Counted from the first letter of the stretch, positions 18,041-27,490 are shown. The stretch is DNA of 64,000 nt from Martinezella tropici (GCF_003287875.1 NZ_QMKK01000025.1:193501-257500); one strand, 5' to 3'. Program-made: numbers and translations. The notes: generated by a model from the letters alone, not told the origin.

Positions 18041-19533
18041 TGGCTGTTTACAGCCCCCGTACCGGCGATGGCATGAGCAAAATCCTCGGCTTCGAACGGC
18101 TCGAGATCCTCTACACCTTCGCCGACGCCGATGAAATAGACCGGCAGCTTATGCTTGGCCGAGATGGCGACAAGGATGCCGCCGCGCGCCGTGCCGTCGA
18201 GCTTGGTCATGATGAGCCCGTTGACGCCGGCAACATTGCGGAAGATTTCCACCTGGTTCAAGGCGTTCTGGCCGGTGGTGGCATCGAGCGTCTGCAGCAC
18301 GGTATGCGGCGCGTCCGGATCGAGCTTGCCGAGGACGCGCACGATCTTTTCGAGCTCCGCCATCAGCTCCGCCTTGTTCTGCAGACGGCCGGCCGTATCG
18401 ATGATCAGCACGTCGCTCTTGTTGGCCTTGGCCTGCTGGAAGGCATCGAAGGCAAGACCGGCAGCATCGGCGCCGAGCTTCGTCCCTATGAAGTCCGATT
18501 TCGTACGCTCGGCCCAGATCTTCAATTGCTCGATGGCAGCCGCGCGGAACGTATCGCCGGCAGCCAGCGTGACCTTCAGCCCCGCACCGGAGAGTTTTGC
18601 GGCCAGCTTGCCGATCGTCGTCGTCTTGCCGGTGCCGTTGACGCCGACGACGAGGATCACATGCGGCTTATGGCTGAGATCGAGCTGCAGCGGCTTTGCC
18701 ACAGGCTTCAGCACCTTGGCGATTTCCTGCGCCATGATGCGGCCGACATCTTCGCCGGTCACATCCTTGCCATAGCGCTCGGACGCCAGCGTATCGGTGA
18801 CGCGCATCGCCGTCTCGACGCCGAGATCGGCCTGGATCAGCAGATCCTCCAGATCCTGCAGCGTCTGATCGTCGAGCTTGCGCTTGGTAAAGAGCGCCGC
18901 GATCTGACCGGTCAGCTGCGACGAGGTCCGCGCAAGCCCGGCGCGTAGGCGCTGGAACCAGGAGAGTTTCTGCTTGGGGGCCTCCGGAGCCGGTGCGGGA
19001 GCAGAGGCGGCGGCCGAAAAGCCCTTGGGAAGGATGGGGGCTTCGACTGGGGGGGCGCTAATTTCGGATGAGGATTCGGCGTCTTCCGACGAAGATTCCG
19101 AGCTTGCCGTACCTTCGTCAGCCCCCTCTGTCCTGTCGGACATCTCCCCCACAAGGGGGGAGATCGGTTCGATGGGGTGCTCTTCCGAAACTACGTGGAC
19201 TTCAGGATCGGCAGGTTGCTCCGATTCGATGGCCTTACGGTCTTCGGGCTGTTCTTGCAGCTCGGATTCGAGAGAATGAGCAGCCTCAACGGCCTCAATC
19301 TCTTTCGCGCCGGCCGCATCTGCAGGCTCTTCAGCCTGCGGCTCTTGCTCGGTCGGCGCTCCACTCTCCAACCGATCTCCCCCCTCGTGGGGGAGATGTC
19401 CCGAAGGGACAGAGGGGGGCGACGGCGGCTCGACAGACTCGGAAGCCGGCGAAACATCCACAGCAGGCGCCTGCTCCTCAGCCGGCTTTTCGCGGCCGAA
19501 GGTGAAGACTTTTTTGATGAAACCGAGCGCCAT
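18037..19533 (-). CDS. ftsY: Signal recognition particle receptor FtsY
   Basis: A 498-residue SRP receptor GTPase. Residues 1 to about 190 form an acidic, low-complexity A domain; the NG domain follows with [10 protein letters not shown] (G1), [16 protein letters not shown] and [10 protein letters not shown]. FtsY docks the Ffh-ribosome complex at the membrane. Odd feature: residues about 35-57 and 122-141 are encoded by two inverted copies of a palindromic repeat that elsewhere in this window is intergenic (13961-14170). The reading frame stays open through both. Coupled to ispZ by ATGA overlap; 18 bases after mtaB. Confidence 0.95.
   Translation of the reverse strand: MALGFIKKVFTFGREKPAEEQAPAVDVSPASESVEPPSPPSVPSGHLPHEGGDRLESGAPTEQEPQAEEPADAAGAKEIEAVEAAHSLESELQEQPEDRKAIESEQPADPEVHVVSEEHPIEPISPLVGEMSDRTEGADEGTASSESSSEDAESSSEISAPPVEAPILPKGFSAAASAPAPAPEAPKQKLSWFQRLRAGLARTSSQLTGQIAALFTKRKLDDQTLQDLEDLLIQADLGVETAMRVTDTLASERYGKDVTGEDVGRIMAQEIAKVLKPVAKPLQLDLSHKPHVILVVGVNGTGKTTTIGKLAAKLSGAGLKVTLAAGDTFRAAAIEQLKIWAERTKSDFIGTKLGADAAGLAFDAFQQAKANKSDVLIIDTAGRLQNKAELMAELEKIVRVLGKLDPDAPHTVLQTLDATTGQNALNQVEIFRNVAGVNGLIMTKLDGTARGGILVAISAKHKLPVYFIGVGEGVEDLEPFEAEDFAHAIAGTGAVNSQ
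19111..19166. repeat. Palindromic repeat inside ftsY, distal copy
   Basis: CCTTCGTCAGCCCCCTCTGTC followed by ATCTCCCCCACAAGGGGGGAGATCG, nearly the same as the left repeat between ccmA and ccmB. It is read in frame on the minus strand as FtsY residues about 122-141 ([19 protein letters not shown]). Confidence 0.85.
19371..19430. repeat. Palindromic repeat inside ftsY, proximal copy
   Basis: ACCGATCTCCCCCCTCGTGGGGGAGATGTC then GGGACAGAGGGGGGCGACGG, inverted relative to the copy at 19111. It is read in frame as FtsY residues about 35-57 ([18 protein letters not shown]). Confidence 0.85.
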
Positions 19534-19551
19534 GAAGTGTCCGTTGAAGCA

Positions 19552-20826
19552 TTAGGCCGCGTCGGCGGCCAGAAGTTGCATGTCGAGGTGCTTGCCATTG
19601 TGGCCGGTGATTGCGACCTGCACAAGGTCGCGCGGGCGAAGGCCGGGGGCGGCGACAAGCGTGAAGTTTTCCGTATGCGCCAGTCCGCCATTCTCCACAA
19701 GCAGCCATTGCCGCGTGCCGACCATGCTGTCGAGATGGGTCCGGTGCAATCTTTGTCCGGCCTCGCGCAGGCGGGCGGCACGTTCCTTGATCAGCCCGCG
19801 ATCGAGCTGCGGCATGCGGGCGGCCGGCGTGCCGGGGCGCGGGCTGTAGGGGAAGACGTGCAGATGCGCGATGCCGGCCTCTTGCGCCAAGCCGACAGCA
19901 TTGGCGAACATCTCTTCCGTCTCAGTCGGGAAGCCGGCGATCATATCGGCGCCGAAGCTCGTCTCCGGGCGCAGGCGGCGCACATCCTCGATGAAACGCA
20001 CGGCATCGGCGCGCGAGTGCCGCCGCTTCATGCGCTTGAGGATCATGTCGTCACCATGCTGCAACGAGAGATGCAGATGCGGCATGAATCGCGGCTCGTC
20101 GGCGATGAGATCCATCAGGTGCCGGTCTGCCTCGATACTGTCGATCGAGGAGAGCCGCAGCCGGCGGATCTCCGGGATCTGCTTCAGCAGCGTCTTGGCA
20201 AGCAGGCCGAGCGTCGGCGTACCCGGCAGGTCGGCGCCATAGCTTGTTGCATCGACGCCGGTCAGCACGATTTCGCGATAGCCGCTTTCGACGAGATTGC
20301 GCGCCTGATCGACCACAGCACCCATCGGCACCGAACGCGAATTGCCGCGGCCATAGGGAATGATGCAGAAGGTGCAGCGGTGATCGCAGCCGTTCTGCAC
20401 CTGGATGAAGGCGCGCACGTGACCATCGATATGACGGATCATCTGCGGCGCGGTCGCCCGCACGCTCATGATATCGTTGACGCGCAGCTTTTCTTCGGCC
20501 GAAACGCCAAAATCCGGCAGGGAGCGGTAGGAGGCGCTTTTCAGCTTCTCCTCGTTGCCGAGCACGGCATCGACTTCCGCCATCTCGGCAAAGGTCTGCT
20601 TCTCGGTCTGCGCGGCGCAGCCTGTGACGATGATACGGGCATGCGGATTGCCACGGCGCGCGCGGCGGATTGCCTGCCGCGCCTGGCGCACGGCCTCGCC
20701 CGTCACGGCACAGGTATTGACCAGAATGGCGTTGTTGAGCCCGGCTTTCTCTGCCTCGGCCCTCATCACTTCGGATTCATAGGTGTTGAGACGACAGCCG
20801 AAGGTAATGACCTCGACCCCGCTCAC
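19552..20826 (-). CDS. mtaB: tRNA t6A37 methylthiotransferase MtaB
   Basis: A 424-residue radical-SAM methylthiotransferase. The N-terminal UPF0004 domain carries three cluster cysteines (Cys11, Cys39, Cys70), the radical SAM core has CDHRCTFC, and a TRAM-like C-terminus ([25 protein letters not shown]) follows. MtaB converts t6A to ms2t6A at position 37 of ANN-decoding tRNAs. The start is probably the GTG that overlaps the dapF stop (GTGA at 20823-20826); the frame extends 40 codons upstream inside dapF but without similarity. Second gene of the dapF operon. Confidence 0.93.
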   Translation of the reverse strand: MSGVEVITFGCRLNTYESEVMRAEAEKAGLNNAILVNTCAVTGEAVRQARQAIRRARRGNPHARIIVTGCAAQTEKQTFAEMAEVDAVLGNEEKLKSASYRSLPDFGVSAEEKLRVNDIMSVRATAPQMIRHIDGHVRAFIQVQNGCDHRCTFCIIPYGRGNSRSVPMGAVVDQARNLVESGYREIVLTGVDATSYGADLPGTPTLGLLAKTLLKQIPEIRRLRLSSIDSIEADRHLMDLIADEPRFMPHLHLSLQHGDDMILKRMKRRHSRADAVRFIEDVRRLRPETSFGADMIAGFPTETEEMFANAVGLAQEAGIAHLHVFPYSPRPGTPAARMPQLDRGLIKERAARLREAGQRLHRTHLDSMVGTRQWLLVENGGLAHTENFTLVAAPGLRPRDLVQVAITGHNGKHLDMQLLAADAA

Positions 20827-21728
20827 CGCGCCTGAGCCTCTTGCTCCGGATCGCGCGAGAAGCTGCCAGTGACAGGATCGACGGTGCCGGACCATTCCCA
20901 TTCGGCAGGCCCGGTCATGACGACATGGTCGTTGCTCTCGAGCCATTCAATGGTGAGCTTGCCAGGCGCCGGCGCGGAGGCAACTTCGATCATCACCTTG
21001 CGGCCGGTGCGGCCGGTGCGCGCGGCGCTGACGGCGGAGGCACAGGCGGCCGAACCGCATGCAAGCGTCAGGCCGGCGCCGCGCTCCCAGGTGCGTGTGC
21101 GCAGCGAGGTCGGCGACAGCACCTGCGCCAGCGTGATATTGGCGCGCTCGGGAAACATCGGGTGGTTTTCGAGCAGCGGGCCGAAACGATCGAGATCGAA
21201 GGACATCGGATCCCTATCGACCCAGAAGATCGCATGCGGATTACCCATCGACATCACGGAAGGCGAATGCAGTACGGGATTGTCGATCGGCCCGATCTGC
21301 AGCTCGATGCGGCTGGTATCGGCAAATTCCTCGGCAAGCGGGATCTGGTCCCAGGCAAAGACGGGCGTGCCCATATCGACCGAGATCGTGCCGTCCTCAT
21401 GCTCCCTGGCATTCAGGATGCCGGCGACCGTCTGGAAGGTGAACACCTTTTTGCCAGTTTCGGCCGCCAGCGCCTGCACGACGCAGCGCGTGCCGTTGCC
21501 GCAGGCCTGCGCCTTCGTTCCGTCGCAGTTCAGGATATCGATCCAGGCATCGGTGCCCTGCAGCTTCGGATCGTGGATCGCCATGATCTGATCGAACTGG
21601 GTGGCCGGATCGGCATTGAGCGCAATCGCCGCAGCGGGCGTCACCACATCCTTGCGGCCGCGCATGTCGATAACCAGGATCTTGTTGCCAAGCCCGTTCA
21701 TCCTCGCGAATTCGACCGTATTGCTCAT
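20823..21728 (-). CDS. dapF: Diaminopimelate epimerase
   Basis: A 301-residue enzyme with the two catalytic cysteine motifs ACGNGTRC and ACGSAACAS, and the N-terminal substrate motif [12 protein letters not shown]. It converts LL- to meso-diaminopimelate for lysine and peptidoglycan synthesis. It is the first gene of a minus-strand operon with mtaB, ftsY, ispZ and UPF0314, overlapping mtaB by 4 bases. The upstream gap of 430 bases probably holds the operon promoter. Confidence 0.96.
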   Translation of the reverse strand: MSNTVEFARMNGLGNKILVIDMRGRKDVVTPAAAIALNADPATQFDQIMAIHDPKLQGTDAWIDILNCDGTKAQACGNGTRCVVQALAAETGKKVFTFQTVAGILNAREHEDGTISVDMGTPVFAWDQIPLAEEFADTSRIELQIGPIDNPVLHSPSVMSMGNPHAIFWVDRDPMSFDLDRFGPLLENHPMFPERANITLAQVLSPTSLRTRTWERGAGLTLACGSAACASAVSAARTGRTGRKVMIEVASAPAPGKLTIEWLESNDHVVMTGPAEWEWSGTVDPVTGSFSRDPEQEAQAR

Positions 21729-22159
21729 GATGCCAAGTCCGTCCGTGTTTCGAGCTGTATATGGCGGAAATGCGGGGGAATTACCAGTGGGACATGAAGA
21801 ACGGCATTATTCAGGATTGGGCGAGCTCTCCCGGGCCGCCCCGATCCTTCGAGGCTTCACTCTTCGAGCTCCACACCCCAGGATGAGGCGGAGTTAGCAT
21901 CGTCGCTGCGGCCATGATTTGTGCTGCAGTGCCTAGATCCCGGAAATGTATGATCGACGCAAAAGATCAGCCCTCACGGTTAGGAGGCCTGCAGGGCCGT
22001 CTCGAACCACGAGGGGCGGGCGGCCGTCCTTTGACCACAGCAAAAATCCCACCGAGAAGTCTTGACCCGCATTATTTTGAGAAAAGATCATTCATCGATG
22101 TCGGATTACCAAAAGCTGCCACGTCCTAGGCTCGTCCACTCCGTCAAACCATAGGGATT
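21729..22159. other. Intergenic region between dapF and the SRPBCC gene
   Basis: About 430 bases between divergent genes, presumably with both promoters. Around 21848-21895 the text TCGAGGCTTCACTCTTCGAGC then CCAGGATGAGGCGG looks like a decayed copy of another dispersed rhizobial repeat. A 71-codon frame on the plus strand (21914-22129) has no recognisable similarity and poor codon bias, so I do not call it. Confidence 0.45.
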
Positions 22160-22609
22160 ATGACCATGCCGAATACCATACGCCTGCACCGCGTCCTGGC
22201 CACCAGCCCGGAAAAGGTCTATCGCGCATTCATCGAAGCGGATGCGCTGGCCAAATGGTTGCCGCCGAACGGTTTTGCCTGCAGCGTGCATCACTTCGAA
22301 GGAAAAGTCGGCGGCACGTTCAAGATGTCGTTCCGCAACTTCACGACCAGCGAGAAGCACTCCTTCGGCGGCGATTTTCTCGAGCTTATCCCGGGCGAAC
22401 TTGTGCGCTACATTGACAGATTCGACGATCCGAACCTGCCCGGCGAAATGGAAGTGACGGTGACCCTGAAGAAGGTTCTCGTCGGAACCGAGGTCAACAT
22501 CACTCAAGCCGGCATTCCCGATGTCATCCCGCCGGAAGCCTGCTATCTCGGTTGGCAGGAATCGCTGATCAATCTCGCGAAACTGGTTGAGCCCGAGATC
22601 AAGCAGTAA
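22160..22609 (+). CDS. SRPBCC (AHSA1/START-like) domain protein
   Basis: A 149-residue protein with the AHSA1-type SRPBCC fold: N-terminal IRLHRVLATSPEKVYRAFIEADALAKWLPP, a central GGTFKMSFRNF and the C-terminal GWQESLINLAKLVEPE helix that lines the hydrophobic pocket. Such proteins bind hydrophobic ligands; this subgroup is often called an ATPase or polyketide-cyclase-like protein without biochemical evidence. ATG at 22160 or two codons later. It is monocistronic, followed by a perfect palindromic repeat before the convergent MBL gene. Confidence 0.88.
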   Translation: MTMPNTIRLHRVLATSPEKVYRAFIEADALAKWLPPNGFACSVHHFEGKVGGTFKMSFRNFTTSEKHSFGGDFLELIPGELVRYIDRFDDPNLPGEMEVTVTLKKVLVGTEVNITQAGIPDVIPPEACYLGWQESLINLAKLVEPEIKQ

Positions 22610-22630
22610 GGCTTCCAACGCAGGACGCAA

Positions 22631-22654
22631 CCCTTCTCCCCTCGGGGAGAAGGG
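22631..22654. repeat. Perfect palindromic hairpin between convergent genes
   Basis: CCCTTCTCCCC-TC-GGGGAGAAGGG, an 11-bp perfect stem. It is a minimal copy of the repeat family seen at 14226, 16570 and 33443 and may terminate both the SRPBCC and the MBL-fold genes. Confidence 0.85.
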
Positions 22655-22667
22655 ATATTTGGCGCCC

Positions 22668-23684
22668 TCAGACGACAGGCACATCGAAAACTTCCCCCGC
22701 CCTGAGCGGACGAAAGCGATCCGCCTCCACACTCTCAGCTTTCAAGGCCGCATCCAGCGCCTGAACGGGCTCATCGATCCCTTCGTCCGTCAGCTGGAAG
22801 GTCGCGAAGTGATGCCCGGCGACATAGGCCGCGTTGCAGAGCTTCATGCCCTTCACCGCCTCTTCCGGATTCTGGTGCTGACCCTTCATGAACCAGCGCG
22901 GCTCGTAAGCGCCAAAAGGCAGGATCGCGAGGCGGAAACCGCCATGTTTTTGCCGGGCAGCCTCATAATTGATGCCATCGTGAAAGCCGGTGTCGCCGAC
23001 ATGGTAGATCTTGCCCGCTGGTGTGCTCAGCACGAAAGCGGCCCAGAGTGCCATGCGCCGGTCGCCCATGCCGCGCGCCGACCAGTGATGGCAGGGCTCG
23101 GCATCGATCGTCACGCCGGCCTTGAGGGCGATGCGATCGCCCCAGTCGACCACCGTGATGTCGGCATCGGGAACGGCACGGCGGATGATCATGTCGTTGC
23201 CGAGCGGCGTGACGATCTTTGGCCGATGCGCCTGCTGCAGGCGGGCAAGCGTTGCAACATCGAGGTGGTCATAGTGATTATGCGTGACGAGCACGACGTC
23301 GATATGCGGCAGATCCTCGAAGCGGATGCCGGGCGGCACCACACGCTTCGGTCCGAAAGATCGGAAAGGGCTGACCCGCTCCGACCAGACCGGATCCGTC
23401 AGAATGTTCAGCCCGGCAATCTGCATCAGCATCGAGGCATGCCCGACCATGGTCACCCGCATCTGCTCGCCGAACACGTGCCGGTCCGGCCTAGCCGGAG
23501 GAAAGGCGCTGATGACCGGGTTGGGCCACCGCACCCGGCCACCGCCGAACTGCCAGCGCAAAAGGTCGAATGCACCGCCCGGCGCGACGCCACCGGGATT
23601 GAAGAAGCGCACGCCGTCGAAATGATCGGAAACCGGCCCCTGGTAATAGGGATTCTTCTTGGCTGAGTCGGATGAGCTCGTCAT
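22668..23684 (-). CDS. MBL-fold metallo-hydrolase, NAPE-PLD/UlaG-like
   Basis: A 338-residue protein with the metallo-beta-lactamase metal motif THNHYDHLD (HxHxDH), preceded by MVGHASMLMQIAGLNILTDPVWSERVSPF and followed by GDTGFHDG and a conserved W-FM-GQHQNPEEA segment. These match the bacterial relatives of N-acyl-phosphatidylethanolamine phospholipase D, so a phosphodiester lipid substrate is plausible but unproven. The ATG at 23684 overlaps the upstream gene's stop (ATGA), fixing the start and coupling it to the uncharacterised protein before it. Confidence 0.88.
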   Translation of the reverse strand: MTSSSDSAKKNPYYQGPVSDHFDGVRFFNPGGVAPGGAFDLLRWQFGGGRVRWPNPVISAFPPARPDRHVFGEQMRVTMVGHASMLMQIAGLNILTDPVWSERVSPFRSFGPKRVVPPGIRFEDLPHIDVVLVTHNHYDHLDVATLARLQQAHRPKIVTPLGNDMIIRRAVPDADITVVDWGDRIALKAGVTIDAEPCHHWSARGMGDRRMALWAAFVLSTPAGKIYHVGDTGFHDGINYEAARQKHGGFRLAILPFGAYEPRWFMKGQHQNPEEAVKGMKLCNAAYVAGHHFATFQLTDEGIDEPVQALDAALKAESVEADRFRPLRAGEVFDVPVV

Positions 23685-24670
23685 GGCTTGTCCACCGCCT
23701 GTGCGCTTGTCGCCTTCCCGGCTGGTAAGCCGAACCTGGCGAGCCACTCTTCGACCTCACGCGCCGTCAGCGTCTCCTCCAGCACGACATTCGCCGGCAT
23801 GACGAAAAGCTGCGGCGTGAAAAAGCTCGTATCCCACAATGCAGCGCCCTTGACCGGCGATGAAAGCAGGATGACCTGCCGGTCATCGATGCGGGCAATC
23901 GTCTCGACGGATGCTTCTCCGGAAATCTCGACAAGCCCTTGCTCATCCGGCTGCACCGTCTCGTAGCGCCACCAGGGCTCGTCATTGCCATCTTCCGCCA
24001 CGGTCACGCAGCGCGCCATGTCGATTATGAACCTGTTGGGCACGCGGCCGCCGGGAAGCGTCTCGCCGAATGCCGCCTGGATCAGCGTGAACAGATGGAA
24101 GCAATTGACGATATTCTGATAGCGCAGGCGAAAACCCTGACGGCTCGGCAGATGCAGCACCAGCAGCGCGTCGCTGCGGCTCAGGAGCATCTGGCGGACC
24201 CAGGCCGCACCCGGCGTATAATCCTGCAGCTGGGCAAGCTGCGCCATCAGCGCCTTGTCGCCGGCGGCGCGCTCGCGTTCCCGCGGCATGGCAGCAAGAT
24301 GCGATACCGCCGATTGGCCAAGCAGCTGGAAAGCGTCGAGCAGCTGCCTTTGCCTCGGGCTCAGCTCCTTGCGGCCGGCAAAGCCGCGATGGATTTGCGG
24401 CAACCACGCCATGTAGAGCTCCCACACCGCAGCACCGCTGCGCTCCACCGACCCGCCCTTTTCGACGATGGTGCCGAGCATATTCGCAAGGATCGCGGCC
24501 CCCGGCGGCGGCAGGCGGCTAAGCTCGCGCGCCGCCCGCGCCATGATCTTCGGCTGGGCAATGGCACTCGCGTAGAAGGCCTGGGCCGCCGCGTTGAATT
24601 GTGCGTCGACACGACCGCCGGCGTAAGCGCGGCAGGCGGCGAGAAGATTGGTCAGGGCTGCATCATTCAT
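23681..24670 (-). CDS. Uncharacterised protein, operon partner of the MBL hydrolase
   Basis: A 329-residue soluble protein that I do not recognise. The N-terminal two thirds are helical, rich in Ala, Leu, Gln and Arg (ACRAYAGGRVDAQF, ELSRLPPPGAAILANML, RQRQLLDAFQLLGQSAV). The last third, from about 190, looks beta-rich (PNRFIIDMARCVTVAED, PWWRYETVQPDEQG, RQVILLSSPVKG). There is no signal peptide, membrane segment or catalytic motif. The start at MNDAALTN is preferred since upstream codons are Ser/Pro-rich. Translational coupling to the NAPE-PLD-like enzyme suggests a joint role. Confidence 0.7.
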   Translation of the reverse strand: MNDAALTNLLAACRAYAGGRVDAQFNAAAQAFYASAIAQPKIMARAARELSRLPPPGAAILANMLGTIVEKGGSVERSGAAVWELYMAWLPQIHRGFAGRKELSPRQRQLLDAFQLLGQSAVSHLAAMPRERERAAGDKALMAQLAQLQDYTPGAAWVRQMLLSRSDALLVLHLPSRQGFRLRYQNIVNCFHLFTLIQAAFGETLPGGRVPNRFIIDMARCVTVAEDGNDEPWWRYETVQPDEQGLVEISGEASVETIARIDDRQVILLSSPVKGAALWDTSFFTPQLFVMPANVVLEETLTAREVEEWLARFGLPAGKATSAQAVDKP

Positions 24671-25047
24671 TCGGAGCTGTCTCGGGGAATCACTTGATGA
24701 CGGGGATCGATGTAACGATTGGAAGAGGATGGTATGGTCAAATCGAGGTTGAGATAACGCTGTCATCCGCGCATTTCAGGCATTTCGGCCGCATTGGGTT
24801 GACTTTGGCGGCCTTTTCCTGTTTATCGCCCGCAATCTGCGACGAGCACAAGCCTCCGAGCCACCGACCGGGACCCATAAAGGTATAAAGAGATCCCGGA
24901 GGTCAACACCCGACAGCGCGATGCGCCCTCGGGTGCTTTTTGGCTTTGCGTCTTGTTTTCGTCATGGAAAAGCACGACGTTTTCGGGCGAGGAACGGCGC
25001 AAACTTGCGCCAAGTCCAAATCCCAAGCGATCGATAAGGAAGAACCG
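24671..25047. other. Intergenic region upstream of ffh
   Basis: About 377 bases between divergent genes. It contains a TTGACT box near 24799 and two consecutive hairpins at 24866-24904 and 24907-24935, the second followed by a T-tract; these are described as a candidate RNA. The final 100 bases lead into ffh and are open in frame, but translation is assigned to start at 25048. Confidence 0.55.
24866..24942 (+). ncRNA. Candidate structured leader or small RNA upstream of ffh
   Basis: Hairpin 1 pairs GACCGGGA (24866-24873) with TCCCGG-AG-GTC (24894-24904). Hairpin 2 pairs CACCCGA (24907-24913) with TCGGGTG (24929-24935) and is followed by CTTTTTGG. This is the shape of an intrinsically terminated short transcript or an attenuator in front of ffh. 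It lacks the conserved SRP RNA domain IV sequence, so it is not the 4.5S RNA. No family match is claimed. Confidence 0.4.
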
Positions 25048-26628
25048 ATGTTTGAAAACCTCCAGGACCGTCTTGGTTCCATTCTGAATGGACTGACAGG
25101 CCGCGGCGCGCTTTCGGAAGCCGATGTTTCCGCTGCGCTTCGCGAGGTTCGCCGCGCGCTGCTCGAAGCCGACGTGGCGCTGGATGTCGTGCGCTCCTTT
25201 ACCGATCGCGTTCGCGAAAAGGCCGTCGGCGCCGAGATCCTAAAGTCGATCAAGCCGGGCCAGATGGTCGTCAAGATCGTCCATGACGAGCTGATCGAGA
25301 TGCTTGGCGGCGAAGGCGTCGGCATCGACCTCAATGCGCCGGCTCCGGTCGTCGTCATGATGGTGGGTCTGCAGGGCTCCGGTAAGACGACCACCACGGC
25401 CAAGATCGCCAGCCGCCTGACGAGCCGCGACCGCAAGAAGGTCCTGATGGCCTCCCTCGACACGCGCCGTCCGGCAGCCCAGGAGCAGCTGCGTCAGCTC
25501 GGCGTCCAGACCGGCGTCGACACGCTGCCGATCATATCAGGCCAATCGCCGACCGATATTGCCGCACGCGCAGTCCAGGCCGCCAAGCTCGGCGGCCATG
25601 ACATCGTCATCCTCGACACCGCCGGCCGTACGCATATCGACGAGCCGCTCATGGTCGAGATGGCGGATATCAAGAAGAAGTCCAATCCGCACGAAATCCT
25701 GCTGGTCGCCGATAGCTTGACCGGTCAGGACGCCGTCAACCTCGCCCGCAATTTCGACGAGCGCGTCGGGATCACCGGCCTCGTGCTGACCCGCATGGAC
25801 GGCGATGGCCGCGGCGGTGCGGCCCTTTCGATGCGCGCAGTCACCGGCAAGCCGATCAAGCTGATCGGCGTCGGCGAAAAGATGGGCGAGCTGGAGGAAT
25901 TCCATCCCCGCCGTATCGCTGACCGCATCCTCGGCATGGGCGACATCGTCTCGCTCGTCGAGAAGGCTGCCGAGAATATCGACGCCGAGAAGGCGGCCGC
26001 CATGGCTGCCAAGATGGCCAAGGGCAAGTTCGACCTCAACGATCTCGCCGACCAGCTCGGCCAGATGCAGAAGATGGGCGGCATGGGCGGCATTATGGGC
26101 CTGATGCCCGGCATGTCCGGCATGAAGGACAAAATGGCAGCCGCCGGCCTCGATGACCGCCTGTTCAAACGCCAGCTCGCTATCATCTCCTCGATGACCA
26201 AGGCCGAGCGCGCCAATCCGGATCTCCTCAAGCATTCCCGCAAGAAGCGTATCGCCGCAGGCTCCGGCACCGACGCCTCCGACATCAACAAGCTTCTGAA
26301 GATGCACCGCCAGATGGCGGATATGATGAAGATGATGGGCGGCAAGGGCAAAGGCGGCATGATGAAGCAGCTGATGGGCGGCCTTGCCGGCAAAATGGGT
26401 CTCGGTGGCGGTATGGGTGGGATGCCCGACCTGTCGAACATGGATCCCAAGCAGCTCGAAGCCTTGCAGAAGCAAGCCGAAGCGGCCGGCCTCGGCCGTC
26501 CCGGCGGCCTGCCGGGTGGCTTGCCGGGTCTGGGCGGCGGTGGCGGTTTGCCGGGTCTCGGCGGCGCCAAACTGCCGGGCCTTGGCGGTGGTTTCCCGGG
26601 CCTCCCCGGTTTGCCGAAGAAGAAGTGA
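25048..26628 (+). CDS. ffh: Signal recognition particle protein Ffh
   Basis: A 526-residue SRP54 GTPase. The N domain starts MFENLQDRLGSILNGL; the G domain has GLQGSGKTTTTAKIA, DTRRPAAQEQL, DTAGR and TRMDGDGRGG; the methionine-rich M domain begins near 300 (MQKMGGMGGIMGLMPGMSGM). The C-terminal about 75 residues add a Gly-Met and Gly-Leu-Pro repeat tail (GGLPGLGG units) ending in three lysines, longer than the E. coli protein. It binds signal peptides on the ribosome with SRP RNA. First gene of a ribosome-associated cluster. Confidence 0.96.
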   Translation: MFENLQDRLGSILNGLTGRGALSEADVSAALREVRRALLEADVALDVVRSFTDRVREKAVGAEILKSIKPGQMVVKIVHDELIEMLGGEGVGIDLNAPAPVVVMMVGLQGSGKTTTTAKIASRLTSRDRKKVLMASLDTRRPAAQEQLRQLGVQTGVDTLPIISGQSPTDIAARAVQAAKLGGHDIVILDTAGRTHIDEPLMVEMADIKKKSNPHEILLVADSLTGQDAVNLARNFDERVGITGLVLTRMDGDGRGGAALSMRAVTGKPIKLIGVGEKMGELEEFHPRRIADRILGMGDIVSLVEKAAENIDAEKAAAMAAKMAKGKFDLNDLADQLGQMQKMGGMGGIMGLMPGMSGMKDKMAAAGLDDRLFKRQLAIISSMTKAERANPDLLKHSRKKRIAAGSGTDASDINKLLKMHRQMADMMKMMGGKGKGGMMKQLMGGLAGKMGLGGGMGGMPDLSNMDPKQLEALQKQAEAAGLGRPGGLPGGLPGLGGGGGLPGLGGAKLPGLGGGFPGLPGLPKKK

Positions 26629-26637
26629 GAAGGATCG

Positions 26638-26949
26638 TTGACCCCCATGATTGATCCAGACGTAAAGGCCCAACTGGGCAAATACCGCCAGTCGATCGAC
26701 AATATCGATGCCGCACTGGTGCACATGCTGGCCGAGCGCTTCCGCTGCACGAAGGAAGTGGGCGTGCTGAAGGCCAAGTACGACCTGCCGCCGGCCGACC
26801 CGGCGCGCGAAGAATTTCAGATCGAGCGCCTGCGCCGCCTGGCAAAGGACGCCAATCTGGACCCGGATTTCGCCGAGAAGTTCCTGAACTTCGTCATCAA
26901 GGAAGTCATCCGGCATCATGAACAGATCGCTGCGGATTTCAAAGGGTAA
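26638..26949 (+). CDS. Chorismate mutase (AroQ class)
   Basis: A 103-residue, all-helical AroQ-type mutase. Visible family landmarks are YRQSIDNIDAALVHMLAERF, RCTKEVGVLKAKYDLPPADPAREE and FLNFVIKEVIRHHEQI, with the conserved Arg, Lys and Gln/Glu positions. It converts chorismate to prephenate for Phe and Tyr synthesis. The start is uncertain: TTG at 26638 or ATG at 26647, with AAGGA at 26630-26634. It sits 9 bases after ffh, an order conserved in rhizobia. Confidence 0.9.
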   Translation: MTPMIDPDVKAQLGKYRQSIDNIDAALVHMLAERFRCTKEVGVLKAKYDLPPADPAREEFQIERLRRLAKDANLDPDFAEKFLNFVIKEVIRHHEQIAADFKG

Positions 26950-27075
26950 CCCCTGGCCGCATGATCCCGAAGGACGCAGGGCGTTTTGAACCGGGATCAC
27001 GCGGTACGAGAAAAGCAGCGCGACGTAACCATACCGCACAACGAAGCGGTCAAGAAAAGCCTAAGGAGAATTGAC

Positions 27076-27435
27076 ATGGCACTGAAAATTCGTCTCGCCC
27101 GCGGTGGCTCCAAGAAGCGCCCGTACTACCACGTTGTCGTAGCCGACGCTCGCTCGCCGCGCGACGGCCGTTTCCTGGAGACCCTCGGCTCCTGGAACCC
27201 GATGCTTGCCAAGGACGACGCCAAGCGCGTTGAACTGAAGGTCGAACGCATCAAGCATTGGCTCGACCACGGCGCACAGCCGACCGACCGCGTTCTGCGC
27301 TTCCTCAACGAAGCCGGCATCGCAAAGCGCGAAGCCAAGAACAACCCGGAAAAGGCAAAGCCGGGCAAGAAGGCTCAGGAGCGCGCTGCCGAAAAGGCAC
27401 AGAAGGCTGCTGACGCCGCTGCCGCTTCCGAGTAA
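27076..27435 (+). CDS. rpsP: 30S ribosomal protein S16
   Basis: A 119-residue S16. The core (about 1-80) matches the family: [50 protein letters not shown] Lys/Ala/Glu-rich tail of about 35 residues follows, as in other rhizobia and absent from E. coli S16. The start follows a strong AAGGAGAA site. An intrinsic terminator separates rpsP from rimM, so downstream genes may need their own promoter. Confidence 0.97.
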   Translation: MALKIRLARGGSKKRPYYHVVVADARSPRDGRFLETLGSWNPMLAKDDAKRVELKVERIKHWLDHGAQPTDRVLRFLNEAGIAKREAKNNPEKAKPGKKAQERAAEKAQKAADAAAASE

Positions 27436-27456
27436 TCGGACCTCGCATTGATTGAA

Positions 27457-27490
27457 AACGGGTGGCATGGCGACATGCCACCCGTTTTTT
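27457..27490 (+). terminator. Rho-independent terminator after rpsP
   Basis: AACGGGTGGCATG and CATGCCACCCGTT form a 13-bp perfect stem with a 4-base loop followed by TTTTT. It starts 21 bases after the rpsP stop. Confidence 0.95.

Noticed and set aside
21914..22129. 71-codon plus-strand gene before the SRPBCC gene
   Set aside because: No similarity, poor codon bias and no clear ribosome-binding site.
24866..24942. SRP (4.5S) RNA next to ffh
   Set aside because: Location is tempting but the conserved domain IV tetraloop and internal-loop sequence are absent.
25537..27039. 500-codon minus-strand frame across ffh and chorismate mutase
   Set aside because: Shadow frame from third-position GC bias; both plus-strand genes are unmistakable.
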